DNA of 64,000 nucleotides from Myxococcales bacterium (GTDB taxonomy: Bacteria > Myxococcota_A > Polyangia > Haliangiales > Haliangiaceae), in assembly GCA_016716835.1 (NCBI GenBank), contig JADJUW010000001.1, forward strand, positions 62,001 through 126,000. Direction: 5' to 3'. The notes beneath the pieces were generated by a model. That model was not told the DNA's origin, did not search any database, and saw only the letters and a list, made by a program, of their open reading frames with translations. Positions 26,255-35,942 of the stretch are shown piece by piece. The first letter of the stretch is position 1, and each line of letters starts with the position of its first letter. The position numbers and the translations under genes were made by a program.

Positions 26255-28192
26255 ATGGATTCGGGGCGCTACGTCCTGTTTGTGTTGCCGCTGCTGTGTG
26301 CGGCCGTCGCGGTTGCGTTTGCGCCGGTGGTGCTCGGTGGCGGTTCGTGGTTGTCGCTCGATTATCACGCCCACGTCGTGCCGCCCGCATTGGCGGTGGC
26401 GCGCGACGTTCAACAAGGACATTGGCCATTTTGGTGGCAGGGCGTTGGCCTCGGCGTACCACTGCTGGAGGCGGCGCGGCCAGACGCGCTGTATCCGACC
26501 ACGTGGTTGGCCACAACGACGCGTGCGCACGACGTAATCGTGCTGCTGCACCTCGTCTATTTCGCGCTCGGGACGGCGCTATGGACGAGGCAGCGCGGTG
26601 CGTCCGATCTCGCGAGTGCGCTTTGGGGTTGCGCCAGCGCGATCGCGATCCCGTGGTTGACGCTGGGCCTGGCGGGGGCGCTCGGTGCCTGGGCGCACGT
26701 GCCGTGGTTGATGATGATGGCAGGGCCGGGCTACGGCGACCAAGTCATCAGTCCGAAATTCGGACGATTTGGACGCATCGCAATGGCGGCGCTGCTATGG
26801 GCGGCGGTTGGGCTGGCAGGGCAGATCGCATTCTTTGCGGTGTTCGCGGCGCTGTGGCTGGTTTTCGGCTTCGTGACGCGGCGATGCGACCTGCGCGGGG
26901 CCGCGCTTAGCGTGGTGATCGGCGGCTTGCTCGCGGCGCCGCAGTGGATGGTGGCGGCGCGGGTTGTGCCGCTTGCCGAGCTTGCCGCGTGGGTTGGCGA
27001 GCTGGTGGTGCTAGCGCCGCTCTTGGTAGTGGCGCTGCTGACGTTGCCGCGCCACGCCGCGATGTTGGTGTTCGTCGGCGGCGCGGTGGCCGGCGCGATG
27101 GCGCTGCACTTGCTCGCGGGCCCCAGCGTCGACGGCGCGCTGTGCCTTGCGCTGGCCGCGTGGGTCGCGGCGAGCTGTGCAGTTTGGTCGCTTGAGGCGT
27201 TGGTGCCGTGGCGCGTTTTTCGGGTAAGGGTGCCAATGCGGCCGCTTGGGCTTGGCGCGCTCGCGGTGACGTGGCTGCTCGTCTTCGCGCACGCGCGCCA
27301 GGTACCAACCATTTTGCGCGAGACGATCGCAATGAGACCCGCGCTATGGCCGGTCGGGTTGGCGCCAACGCGCGGCGGCGAGCGCGTGCTTCGCGGTCAG
27401 ACCATGTTTGATGACGAGGCGCCACCTGATGCGGCCTTCCGTCGCGCGCTGCATAGCTTATATGCGGCGATGGGCACGCAGCTTGGCGCGCACAATGTCC
27501 AGGCCGGGGCGCGGTATGATGCGGCGCTCGCCGAAGCGATCGGGCACGCGGCTGGGTCAATGGGCCAGTTCATCGATCGCATGGGGCTTGCCTACGCGAT
27601 CGTGCCGAGCTCCGCGGTGATTGCGAGTGGGCTCGAGGCCTTGGCACAGTATGACGGCTGGTCGCTGGTGCGCACCGCCACGGCAAGGCCGCGCGCCTTG
27701 GTCACGTCAAACGTCGAGGTGATGTCAGCCGCCGATGTATGGCCCGCGATCTTTCCCGTCGGGCTAGCGCGACGTCCCATTTCGTTCGTCGCGCTTGATG
27801 CCGCCACGGTGGCGTCGGGGTCCGCAACCGCACGTGACGCCGGACCGAGCGTTCGTGTTGGCGCGTGCAACATCACCCACGAACGCGCCGCAGCGGTGAC
27901 GCAACGATGTCAGCACGAGGCCGCGGGGTACGCCGTGCTGCTCGATGCATGGGCGCCAGGATGGTCAGCGACGGTCAATGGCAAGCCCGCCCTGGTGGCG
28001 CGCGCGGACGGCGTAGCTCGCGCGGTCGCCGTGCCAGCGGGTGAGTCGTTCATTGAATGGACGTATCAACCGACGCGGTGGCATGTCGCGGTGGCCATGT
28101 GGTGGCTTGGTGTGGCGGCGTGGCTAGCGTGTCTAGCGATCGCGGGGGGGCAGTGGGTGCGCCGGCGGCGTGATAGGCTGGCATCGCCATGA
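26255..28192 (+). CDS. YfhO-like multi-pass membrane protein (second copy)
   Basis: The 645-residue membrane protein is laid out like the one at 16740: an N-terminal helix, a loop with DYHAHVVPPALAVARDVQQGHWPFWWQG, many helices, and a soluble C-terminal part with the YfhO-type ending AVLLDAWAPGWSATVNGKP before a last helix and an Arg-rich tail. It is probably a GT-C-fold glycosyltransferase-like protein with unknown substrate. TGC-TACACC lies 6 nt before the ATG. Its TGA overlaps the ATG of the M20 peptidase gene, so the two are co-translated. Confidence 0.7.
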   Translation: MDSGRYVLFVLPLLCAAVAVAFAPVVLGGGSWLSLDYHAHVVPPALAVARDVQQGHWPFWWQGVGLGVPLLEAARPDALYPTTWLATTTRAHDVIVLLHLVYFALGTALWTRQRGASDLASALWGCASAIAIPWLTLGLAGALGAWAHVPWLMMMAGPGYGDQVISPKFGRFGRIAMAALLWAAVGLAGQIAFFAVFAALWLVFGFVTRRCDLRGAALSVVIGGLLAAPQWMVAARVVPLAELAAWVGELVVLAPLLVVALLTLPRHAAMLVFVGGAVAGAMALHLLAGPSVDGALCLALAAWVAASCAVWSLEALVPWRVFRVRVPMRPLGLGALAVTWLLVFAHARQVPTILRETIAMRPALWPVGLAPTRGGERVLRGQTMFDDEAPPDAAFRRALHSLYAAMGTQLGAHNVQAGARYDAALAEAIGHAAGSMGQFIDRMGLAYAIVPSSAVIASGLEALAQYDGWSLVRTATARPRALVTSNVEVMSAADVWPAIFPVGLARRPISFVALDAATVASGSATARDAGPSVRVGACNITHERAAAVTQRCQHEAAGYAVLLDAWAPGWSATVNGKPALVARADGVARAVAVPAGESFIEWTYQPTRWHVAVAMWWLGVAAWLACLAIAGGQWVRRRRDRLASP

Positions 28193-29373
28193 ACGCCGAG
28201 CAAGTCGCGACAGCCGTTGCAACCGCGCATCACCTAGCCGCGACCACGCGCGACGTGTTGGCGGCATGGGTGGCGCAGAATTCTTTTACTGGCAATATCG
28301 AAGGCTGCCAGGCAATGGCGGCGCTGTTCGTACGCGACTTCGCGCCGCTTGGCTGGCGGCAAGAGCGGCGCATCGGCAGCGGCGGAGCTTGCGGCGATCA
28401 TGTCGCATGGCTTAGCCCAGCATGGGACGCCTCACGCGACGGGCGCGTGCTGCTGATTGGCCACCACGATACGGTGTTTCCGCCCGGCGAGTTTGAGGGC
28501 TACAGCGAGACAACTCTAGATCATCGTTTCATCGCGCGCGGCCCCGGCGTGCTCGACATGAAGGGTGGCTTTTTCGTCGTGCGCTGCGCGCTGCTGGCGA
28601 TGCAGCAGGCTCAGCTCTTGAAACATACGCCGCTCGCGCTCGTGACGGTGGCCGATGAGGAGACCGGTTCGCGCGATAGCGCGGCGTGGTTGCAGGCACT
28701 GGCAAGCGGGGCGGCCGCGGCGTTGGTCTTTGAGTCGGGGCGGCAGCGCGATCAAGTGGTCGTCGCGCGCAAGGGCACCGGCAAGGTGACCCTGGCCGTA
28801 ACCGGCAAGGCGGCGCACGCGGGCAATGCGCTGCTGACGGGACGCAACGCGATTTGGGCGTTGGCCAAGGTGATCGACGCCGTCTCAGGCCTCACCAATG
28901 AGGCCACCGGCCTTAGCGTAAATGTCGGTACGGTACGCGGCGGCACCAGCGCCAATACGGTGCCGGCGCACGCCGCCTGCGACATCGACTTGCGTTGCGA
29001 GCGGCTTGCGGATGGCGAGGCGCTTATCGCGGCCATTCACGCGATCGCACGGCGCGTCGCGCAGGGCAGCGAAACGACGATCGAGGTTATTGGTGGTTTT
29101 GTGCGAGCGCCGTTGGCGCCAACGCCGGCGAGTTTGGCGCTGCACGCCACGTATGCCGTCTGCGCGCGTGCCGAGGGGTTAGGCGATGAAATGTCGCCGC
29201 TGGTGGGCGGTGGCTCCGATGCCAATACCGTCGCCGCAATCGGCGTGCCGGTGATCGATGCCTTAGGCCCTCGCGGCCAAGGCTTTCATACGCCGGGCGA
29301 ATACATCGAAATCGAGAGCCTTGGCGCCAAGGCGGCGGCGTTGGTGCGTTACTTGTGCGGCCACTCCGCTTAA
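28189..29373 (+). CDS. M20-family metallopeptidase (glutamate carboxypeptidase-like)
   Basis: M20 enzymes are di-zinc exopeptidases or amidohydrolases. The 394-residue product has GHHDTVFPP (first His and Asp), GPGVLDMKGG (bridging Asp), ADEETGS (catalytic Glu and metal Glu), FESG, the dimerisation domain (TGKAAHAGN .. GGTSANTVP), LVGGGSDAN and the last ligand in GQGFHTPGEYIE. The pattern is closest to carboxypeptidase G2/ArgE-like members; no signal peptide is seen. It is coupled to the YfhO-like gene and overlaps the convergent hydrolase gene by four bases. Confidence 0.9.
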   Translation: MNAEQVATAVATAHHLAATTRDVLAAWVAQNSFTGNIEGCQAMAALFVRDFAPLGWRQERRIGSGGACGDHVAWLSPAWDASRDGRVLLIGHHDTVFPPGEFEGYSETTLDHRFIARGPGVLDMKGGFFVVRCALLAMQQAQLLKHTPLALVTVADEETGSRDSAAWLQALASGAAAALVFESGRQRDQVVVARKGTGKVTLAVTGKAAHAGNALLTGRNAIWALAKVIDAVSGLTNEATGLSVNVGTVRGGTSANTVPAHAACDIDLRCERLADGEALIAAIHAIARRVAQGSETTIEVIGGFVRAPLAPTPASLALHATYAVCARAEGLGDEMSPLVGGGSDANTVAAIGVPVIDALGPRGQGFHTPGEYIEIESLGAKAAALVRYLCGHSA

Positions 29374-30263
29374 CCAAACCACGGTCCACTGGTAGGCGCG
29401 AGCAGCGACACCGTTGGCGTCAGCAAGGGCGCTAGCCTCGCCTCAATGATCGCGCGCGCCGCTGCCGGGGAAAACAACTGGCTGGGGTGCATGAGCACCA
29501 GGTGTTCGCCAGTAAACAGGCTCGCGCGCTCGATTAGCTCTTCGAGATGAATATGGCACCCCGCGCGTGCGGTCTTGACGTCCTTGCGTTCGTCGAGGAA
29601 AGAACATTCCAAGATGAGCACGCGGGCCGCCGCGAGGGCAGGCGTGCCGTCGAGCACGTTGACCAGCGTATCGGTCGCATAGGCGATTTCCACCGCGGTG
29701 TGTGGGGTAAATAGGTCATCGCCGCGGCGACGGCGCTCGGCAATCTCGCGGCCGGGCAGCGTGGAAAATTCGGGGCGCAGGCGCTGCACGGTGCGGCGCA
29801 ACGAAAACGCCAGCGACGGCACCGGATGAAAGGTGCGATGAGCCTGGACCGAGAGGTCGGCGTAGAGCGGCTCAATTTGGTCAGGCAGCATCGGGACTAG
29901 CTCGAAGGCAAAGCCATAGCGCTGCATGCGCGACATGGGTGCAAGCATGGCGGTGACGTCATCGACAATCTCCGCGGGTAAAAAAATGCGCAGTGGCGGC
30001 AGCCCCGACAAGATGCCGCGCATGCCGAGCAGGGCGCCGAGGGCACCGATGTGGTCGGCGTGGGCGTGCGACAAAAAAAGGTGCTTGCAACCCGCCGACG
30101 AGCGCATGGCGACGCCGATGTCAAACAGCGCATCGAGCTGCGGCACGGCAATGGAGGTATAGATGCCCGCGACCGAAATACCGCGCACGGTGTACGGGCC
30201 TGCGGCAACGCTCGCCGCGCCCAAGGGGGCGTTTGGCGGGGTGGGCTGGCCAGAGTTTGTCAT
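29370..30263 (-). CDS. RNase Z-like metallo-beta-lactamase-fold hydrolase
   Basis: The 297-residue product has the metal-binding HxHxDH motif (LSHAHADHIG), an Asp ligand in YATDT, a cysteine/His region ILECSFLDE, and a late His in LVLMHPSQLFSP. The arrangement resembles ElaC/RNase Z-like hydrolases, which mature tRNA 3' ends, but the protein lacks an obvious exosite arm, so the substrate is open. It starts with ATG immediately after the stop of the lipoprotein gene (TAAATG), so the two are co-transcribed. It overlaps the M20 gene tail to tail. Confidence 0.8.
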   Translation of the reverse strand: MTNSGQPTPPNAPLGAASVAAGPYTVRGISVAGIYTSIAVPQLDALFDIGVAMRSSAGCKHLFLSHAHADHIGALGALLGMRGILSGLPPLRIFLPAEIVDDVTAMLAPMSRMQRYGFAFELVPMLPDQIEPLYADLSVQAHRTFHPVPSLAFSLRRTVQRLRPEFSTLPGREIAERRRRGDDLFTPHTAVEIAYATDTLVNVLDGTPALAAARVLILECSFLDERKDVKTARAGCHIHLEELIERASLFTGEHLVLMHPSQLFSPAAARAIIEARLAPLLTPTVSLLAPTSGPWFG

Positions 30264-30989
30264 TTACGGGGCAAGCACGAGGCGGACGCTGCGCCACGCC
30301 ACGCCGCCGCGGCCATCGCGGTAGACGGCGTGCAACCAGCCTTCGGTGACGTCTTCATCGGCATCAATTTCGATTTCAGTTGGATTGGATTGATACTTCT
30401 CGATAGTGCCAAAGGTGCTGTACCAAGCGTAGCGGGCGTCGTCGCCGGCGTCGGGGGCCTCGACGAGTGAGAGCACGAAGGTGCCATCCCGCGTGACGGT
30501 GAGTTCGTCGATCACCGGCGCGCCATCGGCGAGGAGTTCAACCTCGGGGTTGCTGCTCTCAAGGTCGGCTACGCCCATCAGCTTGATAACATCGATGGTC
30601 GCGCCACCGCCGGATACCTCGATGGCCAAGGTGTCGAGCGGCAGGGCGTTTGCCGGCAGCTCGGGCAGCGTCGCCGGCGCGCGGTAGACCGCTTCGCCGA
30701 CGTCGCCCGGTTCGAGGGTGCCGATGGTTTCGTAGCCCGAGTACGTCGGCCGTAGCGTCCACGTCACGTCGCTGGGCTGAAGCGGCCCGTTTTCGTCGAC
30801 CATGACGATTTGCAGGCTCGAGGTTTCACCGAGCCTGGCGATCGGAGGGGTGGCGACGACGGCGATGACGGTTGGCTTTTGCAGCTCAGCCGGCGTCGGA
30901 AAGGTTTCACACCCCGCGAGCAGCAGCAAGGCGACAACACCCGCGCGCCCGAGCCGCGAGGACAAGTGGCGAGAATCTTCGGTCAGCAC
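30264..30989 (-). CDS. Lipoprotein of unknown function
   Basis: The 241-residue product has a signal with lipobox LLLLAGC and a mature part made of beta-rich Ig-like repeats (PTVIAVVATPPIARLGETSSLQIVM .. GGGATIDVIKLMGVADL .. DGTFVLSLVEAPDAGDDARYAWY). It looks like a two-domain extracytoplasmic binding or structural lipoprotein; no family is recognised. The GTG at 30989 has TACACT 6 nt upstream. It forms an operon with the hydrolase gene that follows. Confidence 0.7.
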   Translation of the reverse strand: MLTEDSRHLSSRLGRAGVVALLLLAGCETFPTPAELQKPTVIAVVATPPIARLGETSSLQIVMVDENGPLQPSDVTWTLRPTYSGYETIGTLEPGDVGEAVYRAPATLPELPANALPLDTLAIEVSGGGATIDVIKLMGVADLESSNPEVELLADGAPVIDELTVTRDGTFVLSLVEAPDAGDDARYAWYSTFGTIEKYQSNPTEIEIDADEDVTEGWLHAVYRDGRGGVAWRSVRLVLAP

Positions 30990-31070
30990 GCCGGCAGTGT
31001 AGCGAATCGCCGCGATTTGGCACGTCCCTTGGTGGCGGATTGTGGCGCGCTTGTCTACGATCAAACCGAC
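30990..31070. promoter_or_regulatory. Divergent promoter region between lipoprotein gene and ubiB
   Basis: This 81-bp gap holds two back-to-back -10 hexamers: TACACT on the minus strand (31001-30996, 6 nt before the GTG at 30989) and TACGAT on the plus strand (31056-31061, 9 nt before the ATG at 31071). Neither has a convincing -35. Both transcripts would be leaderless. Confidence 0.5.
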
Positions 31071-32489
31071 ATGGGAACCTACCTGCTTGCCGCCTTGGCG
31101 GCGCTGCTGCTGCTCAGCCTGGCCTTTGGCGCCACGCGGCGGATGTGGGTGTTCACGCTGACCGCGCTGCGCTACGGCGGCCTGTGGTTGGCGGATGCGC
31201 TGGGGCTGCGGTGGCTGGCGTGCAAGGTGACCGGACGCCCCTACGAGCGCTATACACGCCCCGCCCTGATGCGGCGGTTCTGCGAGGACATGGGGCCCAC
31301 GTTCGTGAAGTTTGGCCAGATCATCGCGTCGTCGTCTGGGCTGTTCCCCGACGCGTATGTCAAAGAGTTCCAGAAGGTGCTCGATGCCGTCAAGCCGATT
31401 CCATATAGCGTCGTCACGGCGACCATCGCCAAGGAATTGGGCGACAAGGCCTCCTTGATCGCGACCATCGAGCCGGTGCCGCTGGCCTCGGCCTCGATCG
31501 CGCAGGTGCATTGCGCGACGCTCGCGACGGGGCAAGACGTCGTCATCAAGGTGCAGCGCCCTGGCATCGACAAGCAAACCGAGGCTGACATGAAGCTGCT
31601 CCGCTTTGCCGCGAGCACGGCCGAGCGCTTCCGCCGTAGCGCCGAAATCGCCAATCCCGTCGGCATCGTCGATGATTTTGCGGCGACGATGCGCGAGGAG
31701 TTGTCGTTTAAAAAAGAGGCGGCGAACCTAAACCAGTTCAACGACATCATGGCGCAACACGGCCACGGCAACATTCGCGCGCCACGGCCCGTTGCGGAGC
31801 TGGTGACGGATCGCGTGTTGGTGATGGAGCGGTTTCGCGGCGTGCGCGTCGATCAGTTTGACGTCATACGCGCGCGCGGGCTTGATGGCGAGACGCAGCT
31901 GGTTAGCGGTCTGCGCGCGTGGCTGCAGTGCGTGGTGTTCCACGGCTTTTTTCATGGCGACGTGCACGCCGGCAACTTGATGATCTTAGACAACGATGAT
32001 CTTGGCTTCCTCGATTTCGGGATTGTCGGGCGCTACGGCGAGGCGCAGAAGTGGCTGATCTCGGAATACATGGTCGCCTTTGCGATGGGTAATTTTAAGC
32101 GCGTCGCCGAGATCGTGCTGGAGCTGGCGGATCGGCGGCCGCCGGACCTAGACATGGATCGCCTGGTCGCGGACTTGGGCGCGGTCTACGCCCCGATGCG
32201 CGATACGGCGTTTGGCAAGCTCAACTACGCCGAGGTCATCCCGCAGATCCAGGCGGCCGTCACCAAGCACAAGATTCGCCTGCCGCGCGAGCTTATCCTC
32301 ATCACCAAGCAGTTTCTTTATTTCGATCGCTACGCCAAAGGCCTGGCGCCCAACCTAAATGTCTTCACCGATCCGCGGCTCATTATGGGCCTCATGGGCG
32401 ATTTACAAAAAGCGCGCATTGAGTATGAGGCGCGCAAGGCGGCGTTGGCTGCGACCTCGGCCGCGACGTCGACCGCGTCACCCGCATAA
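31071..32489 (+). CDS. ubiB: ABC1/UbiB-family atypical kinase
   Basis: UbiB-type proteins are membrane-bound atypical kinase-like ATPases needed for quinone (ubiquinone or menaquinone) synthesis or handling. After an N-terminal hydrophobic stretch, the 472-residue product shows the KxGQ motif (FVKFGQIIASSSGLFP), the Ala-rich loop PVPLASASIAQVH, VIKVQRPGI, the catalytic loop FFHGDVHAGNLMIL and FLDFGIVG. These define the family; the exact quinone is unknown. Its 3' end overlaps the convergent acyl-CoA ligase gene by 12 bp. Confidence 0.88.
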   Translation: MGTYLLAALAALLLLSLAFGATRRMWVFTLTALRYGGLWLADALGLRWLACKVTGRPYERYTRPALMRRFCEDMGPTFVKFGQIIASSSGLFPDAYVKEFQKVLDAVKPIPYSVVTATIAKELGDKASLIATIEPVPLASASIAQVHCATLATGQDVVIKVQRPGIDKQTEADMKLLRFAASTAERFRRSAEIANPVGIVDDFAATMREELSFKKEAANLNQFNDIMAQHGHGNIRAPRPVAELVTDRVLVMERFRGVRVDQFDVIRARGLDGETQLVSGLRAWLQCVVFHGFFHGDVHAGNLMILDNDDLGFLDFGIVGRYGEAQKWLISEYMVAFAMGNFKRVAEIVLELADRRPPDLDMDRLVADLGAVYAPMRDTAFGKLNYAEVIPQIQAAVTKHKIRLPRELILITKQFLYFDRYAKGLAPNLNVFTDPRLIMGLMGDLQKARIEYEARKAALAATSAATSTASPA

Positions 32490-33947
32490 CGCCGCGAGGT
32501 GTTTTTTCTGCACCTTGCCCATCGCATTGCGCGGCAGCGCAGGCAGCACGACAATTCGGCGCGGGCGCTTGTGTGCCGATAAGACGCTGGCGACGTGGGT
32601 CGTGAGCTCGGCTGCGAGCTCGGCCTCGTCTGCGCTGAGGTCGCGCGGTACGATCGCCGCTGCAACCAACTCGCCGAGATCGCGATCGGGGAGCGCGAAC
32701 ACGGCGGCCTCGGCGACGGCGGGGTGGGTAAGCAGCGCGGCCTCGACCTCGCCGGCGCCAACCTTGTAACCGCCGCACTTAATGATGTCGGTCGAAGTAC
32801 GGCCGACGATTTTAATCGATCCGTCTGCGCGCTGGCACGCCACATCGCCGGTGACAAACCAGCCATCTTGCAACGCTGCCGTCGTCGCCTCGGGCAGGCC
32901 CATATACCCCGAAAAAATGCTGGGGCCGCGAACTTGAATTTCGCCGAAGGTCTCGCCATCGCGCGCTACCTCGGCACCATGCTCGTCGACCAGGCGCAGC
33001 GCCACCGATGGCAGCGGTGGTCCCACCCACCCTGGATCGGGGGCCTCGGCGGTGACCGCGCAGGTGATTAGAGTTTCAGTCATGCCATAGCGTTCGACGA
33101 TGCCGCGGCCGGTCAGGCGCTGCATGCGTTCATGTTCGCGCATCGGTAAGGGCGCCGAGCCGCTCACCAAGAGGCGTGCCTGCGCGAGCGGCTTGATGGT
33201 TTCATGGGGAGTCGCCGCCGCCTCGATATAATCAAGCAGCCGCGTGTACATGGTTGGCACGGCGTAAAGCACGGCATGGCCAGGCGCCGACTCGGCGAGT
33301 GCCGCGAGCAGAAGTTCGGGCCTAAACTTGGGGAGCCAATGCAGGCCCCGCGTGAAAAATACGCCGCCGTACAACCCAAGCACGAGGCCATGGACGTGAA
33401 AGAGCGGCAGGGCATGGACGAGTTGATCTTGTGGTGAGAGGCGCCACGCCGCGGCTAGATCGCGCAGATTCGTCGCGAGGTTGCGTTGGGTGAGCATGAC
33501 GCCCTTGGGCGCCCCGGTCGTGCCGGACGTGTAAAGCAAGAGCGCGGGGCGATCGGCGTCGGGCAGACTGGGCAGCATCGCGTCTGCATCGTCGGCGCTG
33601 GCTGCCCACGAGCTTGTCGCGCCGCTGACGAGCAGCGTCGGCTTGGCATCGTTCACGATGTGAGCGCGTTCGACCGCACCGAGCGCTGGATCGAGTGGCA
33701 AGGCGACGCGATTGTGCAGCAAGGTGCCGATTAGCGCGACACAGGCGTCGAGCGTCGGCTCGGTGGCGACCGCGATGACATCGCCGGGCTTGCTTCCAAC
33801 CTCGACCAGCCATCGGCCATAGGCGGCGATGGCAGCCGCGAGCGCAGGCCGCGAGAGACTCGCCTCGCCAATGCGCAAGGCCGCGGGTTGCGCCGGCGCC
33901 GCGGTCTCGTTACTCACAGCGGTCAATGGCGCAAAGGCACGGGCCAT
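32478..33947 (-). CDS. AMP-binding acyl-CoA ligase (malonyl-CoA synthetase-like)
   Basis: The enzyme adenylates a carboxylic acid and transfers it to CoA. The 489-residue product has the P-loop LLYTSGTTGAPKGVML, LPLFHVHGLVLGLY, the ERYGMTET motif, DGWFVTGD, GRTSTDIIKCGGYKVGAGEVE and the C-terminal catalytic Lys segment PRNAMGKVQKKHL. The FHVHGL pattern resembles MatB-type malonyl/methylmalonyl-CoA synthetases; specificity is inferred. The ATG at 33947 lies within the last codons of the upstream lipoprotein gene, a 38-nt overlap suggesting coupling. Confidence 0.88.
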   Translation of the reverse strand: MARAFAPLTAVSNETAAPAQPAALRIGEASLSRPALAAAIAAYGRWLVEVGSKPGDVIAVATEPTLDACVALIGTLLHNRVALPLDPALGAVERAHIVNDAKPTLLVSGATSSWAASADDADAMLPSLPDADRPALLLYTSGTTGAPKGVMLTQRNLATNLRDLAAAWRLSPQDQLVHALPLFHVHGLVLGLYGGVFFTRGLHWLPKFRPELLLAALAESAPGHAVLYAVPTMYTRLLDYIEAAATPHETIKPLAQARLLVSGSAPLPMREHERMQRLTGRGIVERYGMTETLITCAVTAEAPDPGWVGPPLPSVALRLVDEHGAEVARDGETFGEIQVRGPSIFSGYMGLPEATTAALQDGWFVTGDVACQRADGSIKIVGRTSTDIIKCGGYKVGAGEVEAALLTHPAVAEAAVFALPDRDLGELVAAAIVPRDLSADEAELAAELTTHVASVLSAHKRPRRIVVLPALPRNAMGKVQKKHLAALCG

Positions 33948-35883
33948 CGCAATGATTGGCGACGACGCCCGTGGCAAAAAATTCGACCATCTGGCGCCAC
34001 GCGGCGGGTTGACCGCGCGTCGCATAGTGCGCCCCGGTGTCCGGCGCCGGGACGTTGGTGTACGGCGGCGGCGGCGAACCAATGTCGTAAATGGCCAACG
34101 CGCTGGCACCGGCGCCATCGCCATCGTTCAAGGTGGTTAGGCCCCACGGCTGTTTCATTGAGGGCAGCAGCACGGGCATGTCCATGGTGCGCGCCTGCCA
34201 TTCGGTACCGAGGTTGGGCACTTGGTCGTCGCCCAGCGCCATTTGCAGCAAGAACTGTTTGGGCTCGTTACCAAAGGAAGTGCCGGCAATCGCATCGCTG
34301 GCAACGCCGGCGGTTTCAGTTCGATCCCATCGTTGCTGCAGCAAGTTGATAATGAGCGTGCGATCTAGGGCGTTGGGGTACGCGCCAACCATTATGTCGC
34401 GATACCCAGGCCAGTCGGTCGACCGCTCGAGCAAGGTTGAGTAATTGCCGCCGCCGACGCCGAGCACCGCGCGCGTGATGAACGGATCGTAGGCAACGAT
34501 GGTCGTGCCGAAGATATGGCCCTGCGACAGCCCGTAATAGTAGACCTTGGTCGGGTCGACATACGACACGTCGGGCGTTTTGCTGTTGTCGTCGTGGTCG
34601 TAGGCAAACAGCGCCTCCGGCCATACGGTGCGCGCGATATGGCTGAGCGCGATATTGTTGACAATGCCCTGCGTGAGCACTTCAAAGACCGCGCTGCCGC
34701 GGCCAATGTTGTTGAGCGTCAGCGCCACCGAAGAGATGTCGCGGGTCGACATGCCGCGAAAATCGGTGGCAATCATGACCATGCACAACGCCGCGGCCGT
34801 ATCGCGTAGGGTGCCGGTGCGGGCCTCGCTTGCCAGGCCCATTAGCCCATGGCCAAAGACGAGCATCCCAACTGGGGCCTTGGCCGTCTTGGCGCACATG
34901 GGGACGACGACGGTAAACGGCACGCGATACATGCCCCCATACGCCGGCGTGCCATCCGCCGCGCGCGCGAGCACAGTCTCGACGTCGAAATCGCCGTCGT
35001 TGGTGAGAAAAAGCGGCGCGTCAAACCAGCCGTCGGCGATAAACTCGATCGGCGCCTCGGCGGTAAATGTTTCGCTAATCTCAAACGTTTGCGGCGTGGC
35101 GGCAAGCGCGGCGACCGCTTGGTCACGGGCGGAGAGCGCATCGCCGCGCACAAAGTCGTCCGAGGCGGTCGTGAAGTCCCAGACCAGCAACAAGTCATCT
35201 TCGGCGGTGCCGTCCGCGACGATGGCATCGATCGCCGTGCGGAGTTGCGCCGCATAGCCAGGCGTTAGCGTCCCGCCGTCGCCGGCGAGCATGGCGGCAA
35301 ACGCTGCTGGCCTCGCAAGTTCCTCGCCGGCCGCATCGCGCAGCGTGCGCCTGAGCGCCACCACATAATGATGACCTGGCGTAAGGCGGCGCGCGGGGCG
35401 AATTAGCAAGGCGCGTTCGGCGACGGTAGGCGCCTGGACGTCGACTTCGGCAAAGTGCAGGACGCGCTGGCCGGTGGTCAGGTCGAGCAATAGCGTGGGG
35501 CTGGCATCGTCGACGCTGGCATCCATGTCGTGGTGACCAACGAGGTTGTCAACGCTAACCCCGGCGGGAAAGGACATCACCATCGGCGCCGCGGCGGAAA
35601 AGCCATCGGCGGCATTCCACGGCGTCGGGTCGGTCGCCTCGCCCGCCACGTTGCTTGGCAACACGGCGGCGGTAAGCGCCACGCGTTTGCCAGTTACGGT
35701 CGTAGCGTCGGCAACCTCGAAATACGCCGATGGCCATGGCGTTAAGCAGTGATTGAGGCCCAGGGGATTGCACGGCGATGGCGGCGCCTTGGCGTCGTTG
35801 TCACAACCAAGGCCAAGCCACGCGGCGGCACACGCCAGCCAGACAAGGGCGGCATGCCGCAAAATACGATGTGAGCGAAACAT
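33910..35883 (-). CDS. Lipoprotein with alpha/beta-hydrolase-like domain
   Basis: The 657-residue product has a lipoprotein signal (LACAAAWLGLGC). The large extracytoplasmic part begins with PCNPLGLNHCLTPWPSAYFE and contains MLVFGHGLMGLASEA (oxyanion-type HG), ATDFRGMS, and YYYGLSQGHIFGT, a G-x-S-x-G nucleophile elbow, so an alpha/beta-hydrolase fold is likely. A C-terminal cysteine cluster (HCDGPCLCAIDRC) may form disulfides. Similar proteins are known as uncharacterised lipoproteins in myxobacteria. TAGGAT lies 6 nt before the ATG. It overlaps the ligase gene by 38 nt. Confidence 0.78.
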   Translation of the reverse strand: MFRSHRILRHAALVWLACAAAWLGLGCDNDAKAPPSPCNPLGLNHCLTPWPSAYFEVADATTVTGKRVALTAAVLPSNVAGEATDPTPWNAADGFSAAAPMVMSFPAGVSVDNLVGHHDMDASVDDASPTLLLDLTTGQRVLHFAEVDVQAPTVAERALLIRPARRLTPGHHYVVALRRTLRDAAGEELARPAAFAAMLAGDGGTLTPGYAAQLRTAIDAIVADGTAEDDLLLVWDFTTASDDFVRGDALSARDQAVAALAATPQTFEISETFTAEAPIEFIADGWFDAPLFLTNDGDFDVETVLARAADGTPAYGGMYRVPFTVVVPMCAKTAKAPVGMLVFGHGLMGLASEARTGTLRDTAAALCMVMIATDFRGMSTRDISSVALTLNNIGRGSAVFEVLTQGIVNNIALSHIARTVWPEALFAYDHDDNSKTPDVSYVDPTKVYYYGLSQGHIFGTTIVAYDPFITRAVLGVGGGNYSTLLERSTDWPGYRDIMVGAYPNALDRTLIINLLQQRWDRTETAGVASDAIAGTSFGNEPKQFLLQMALGDDQVPNLGTEWQARTMDMPVLLPSMKQPWGLTTLNDGDGAGASALAIYDIGSPPPPYTNVPAPDTGAHYATRGQPAAWRQMVEFFATGVVANHCDGPCLCAIDRCE

Positions 35884-35942
35884 GAGGGCATCCTAGCGCA
35901 TGGCCCCTTTAAAACCAACGCGGCGCGCGCTACGGTGCGCGC

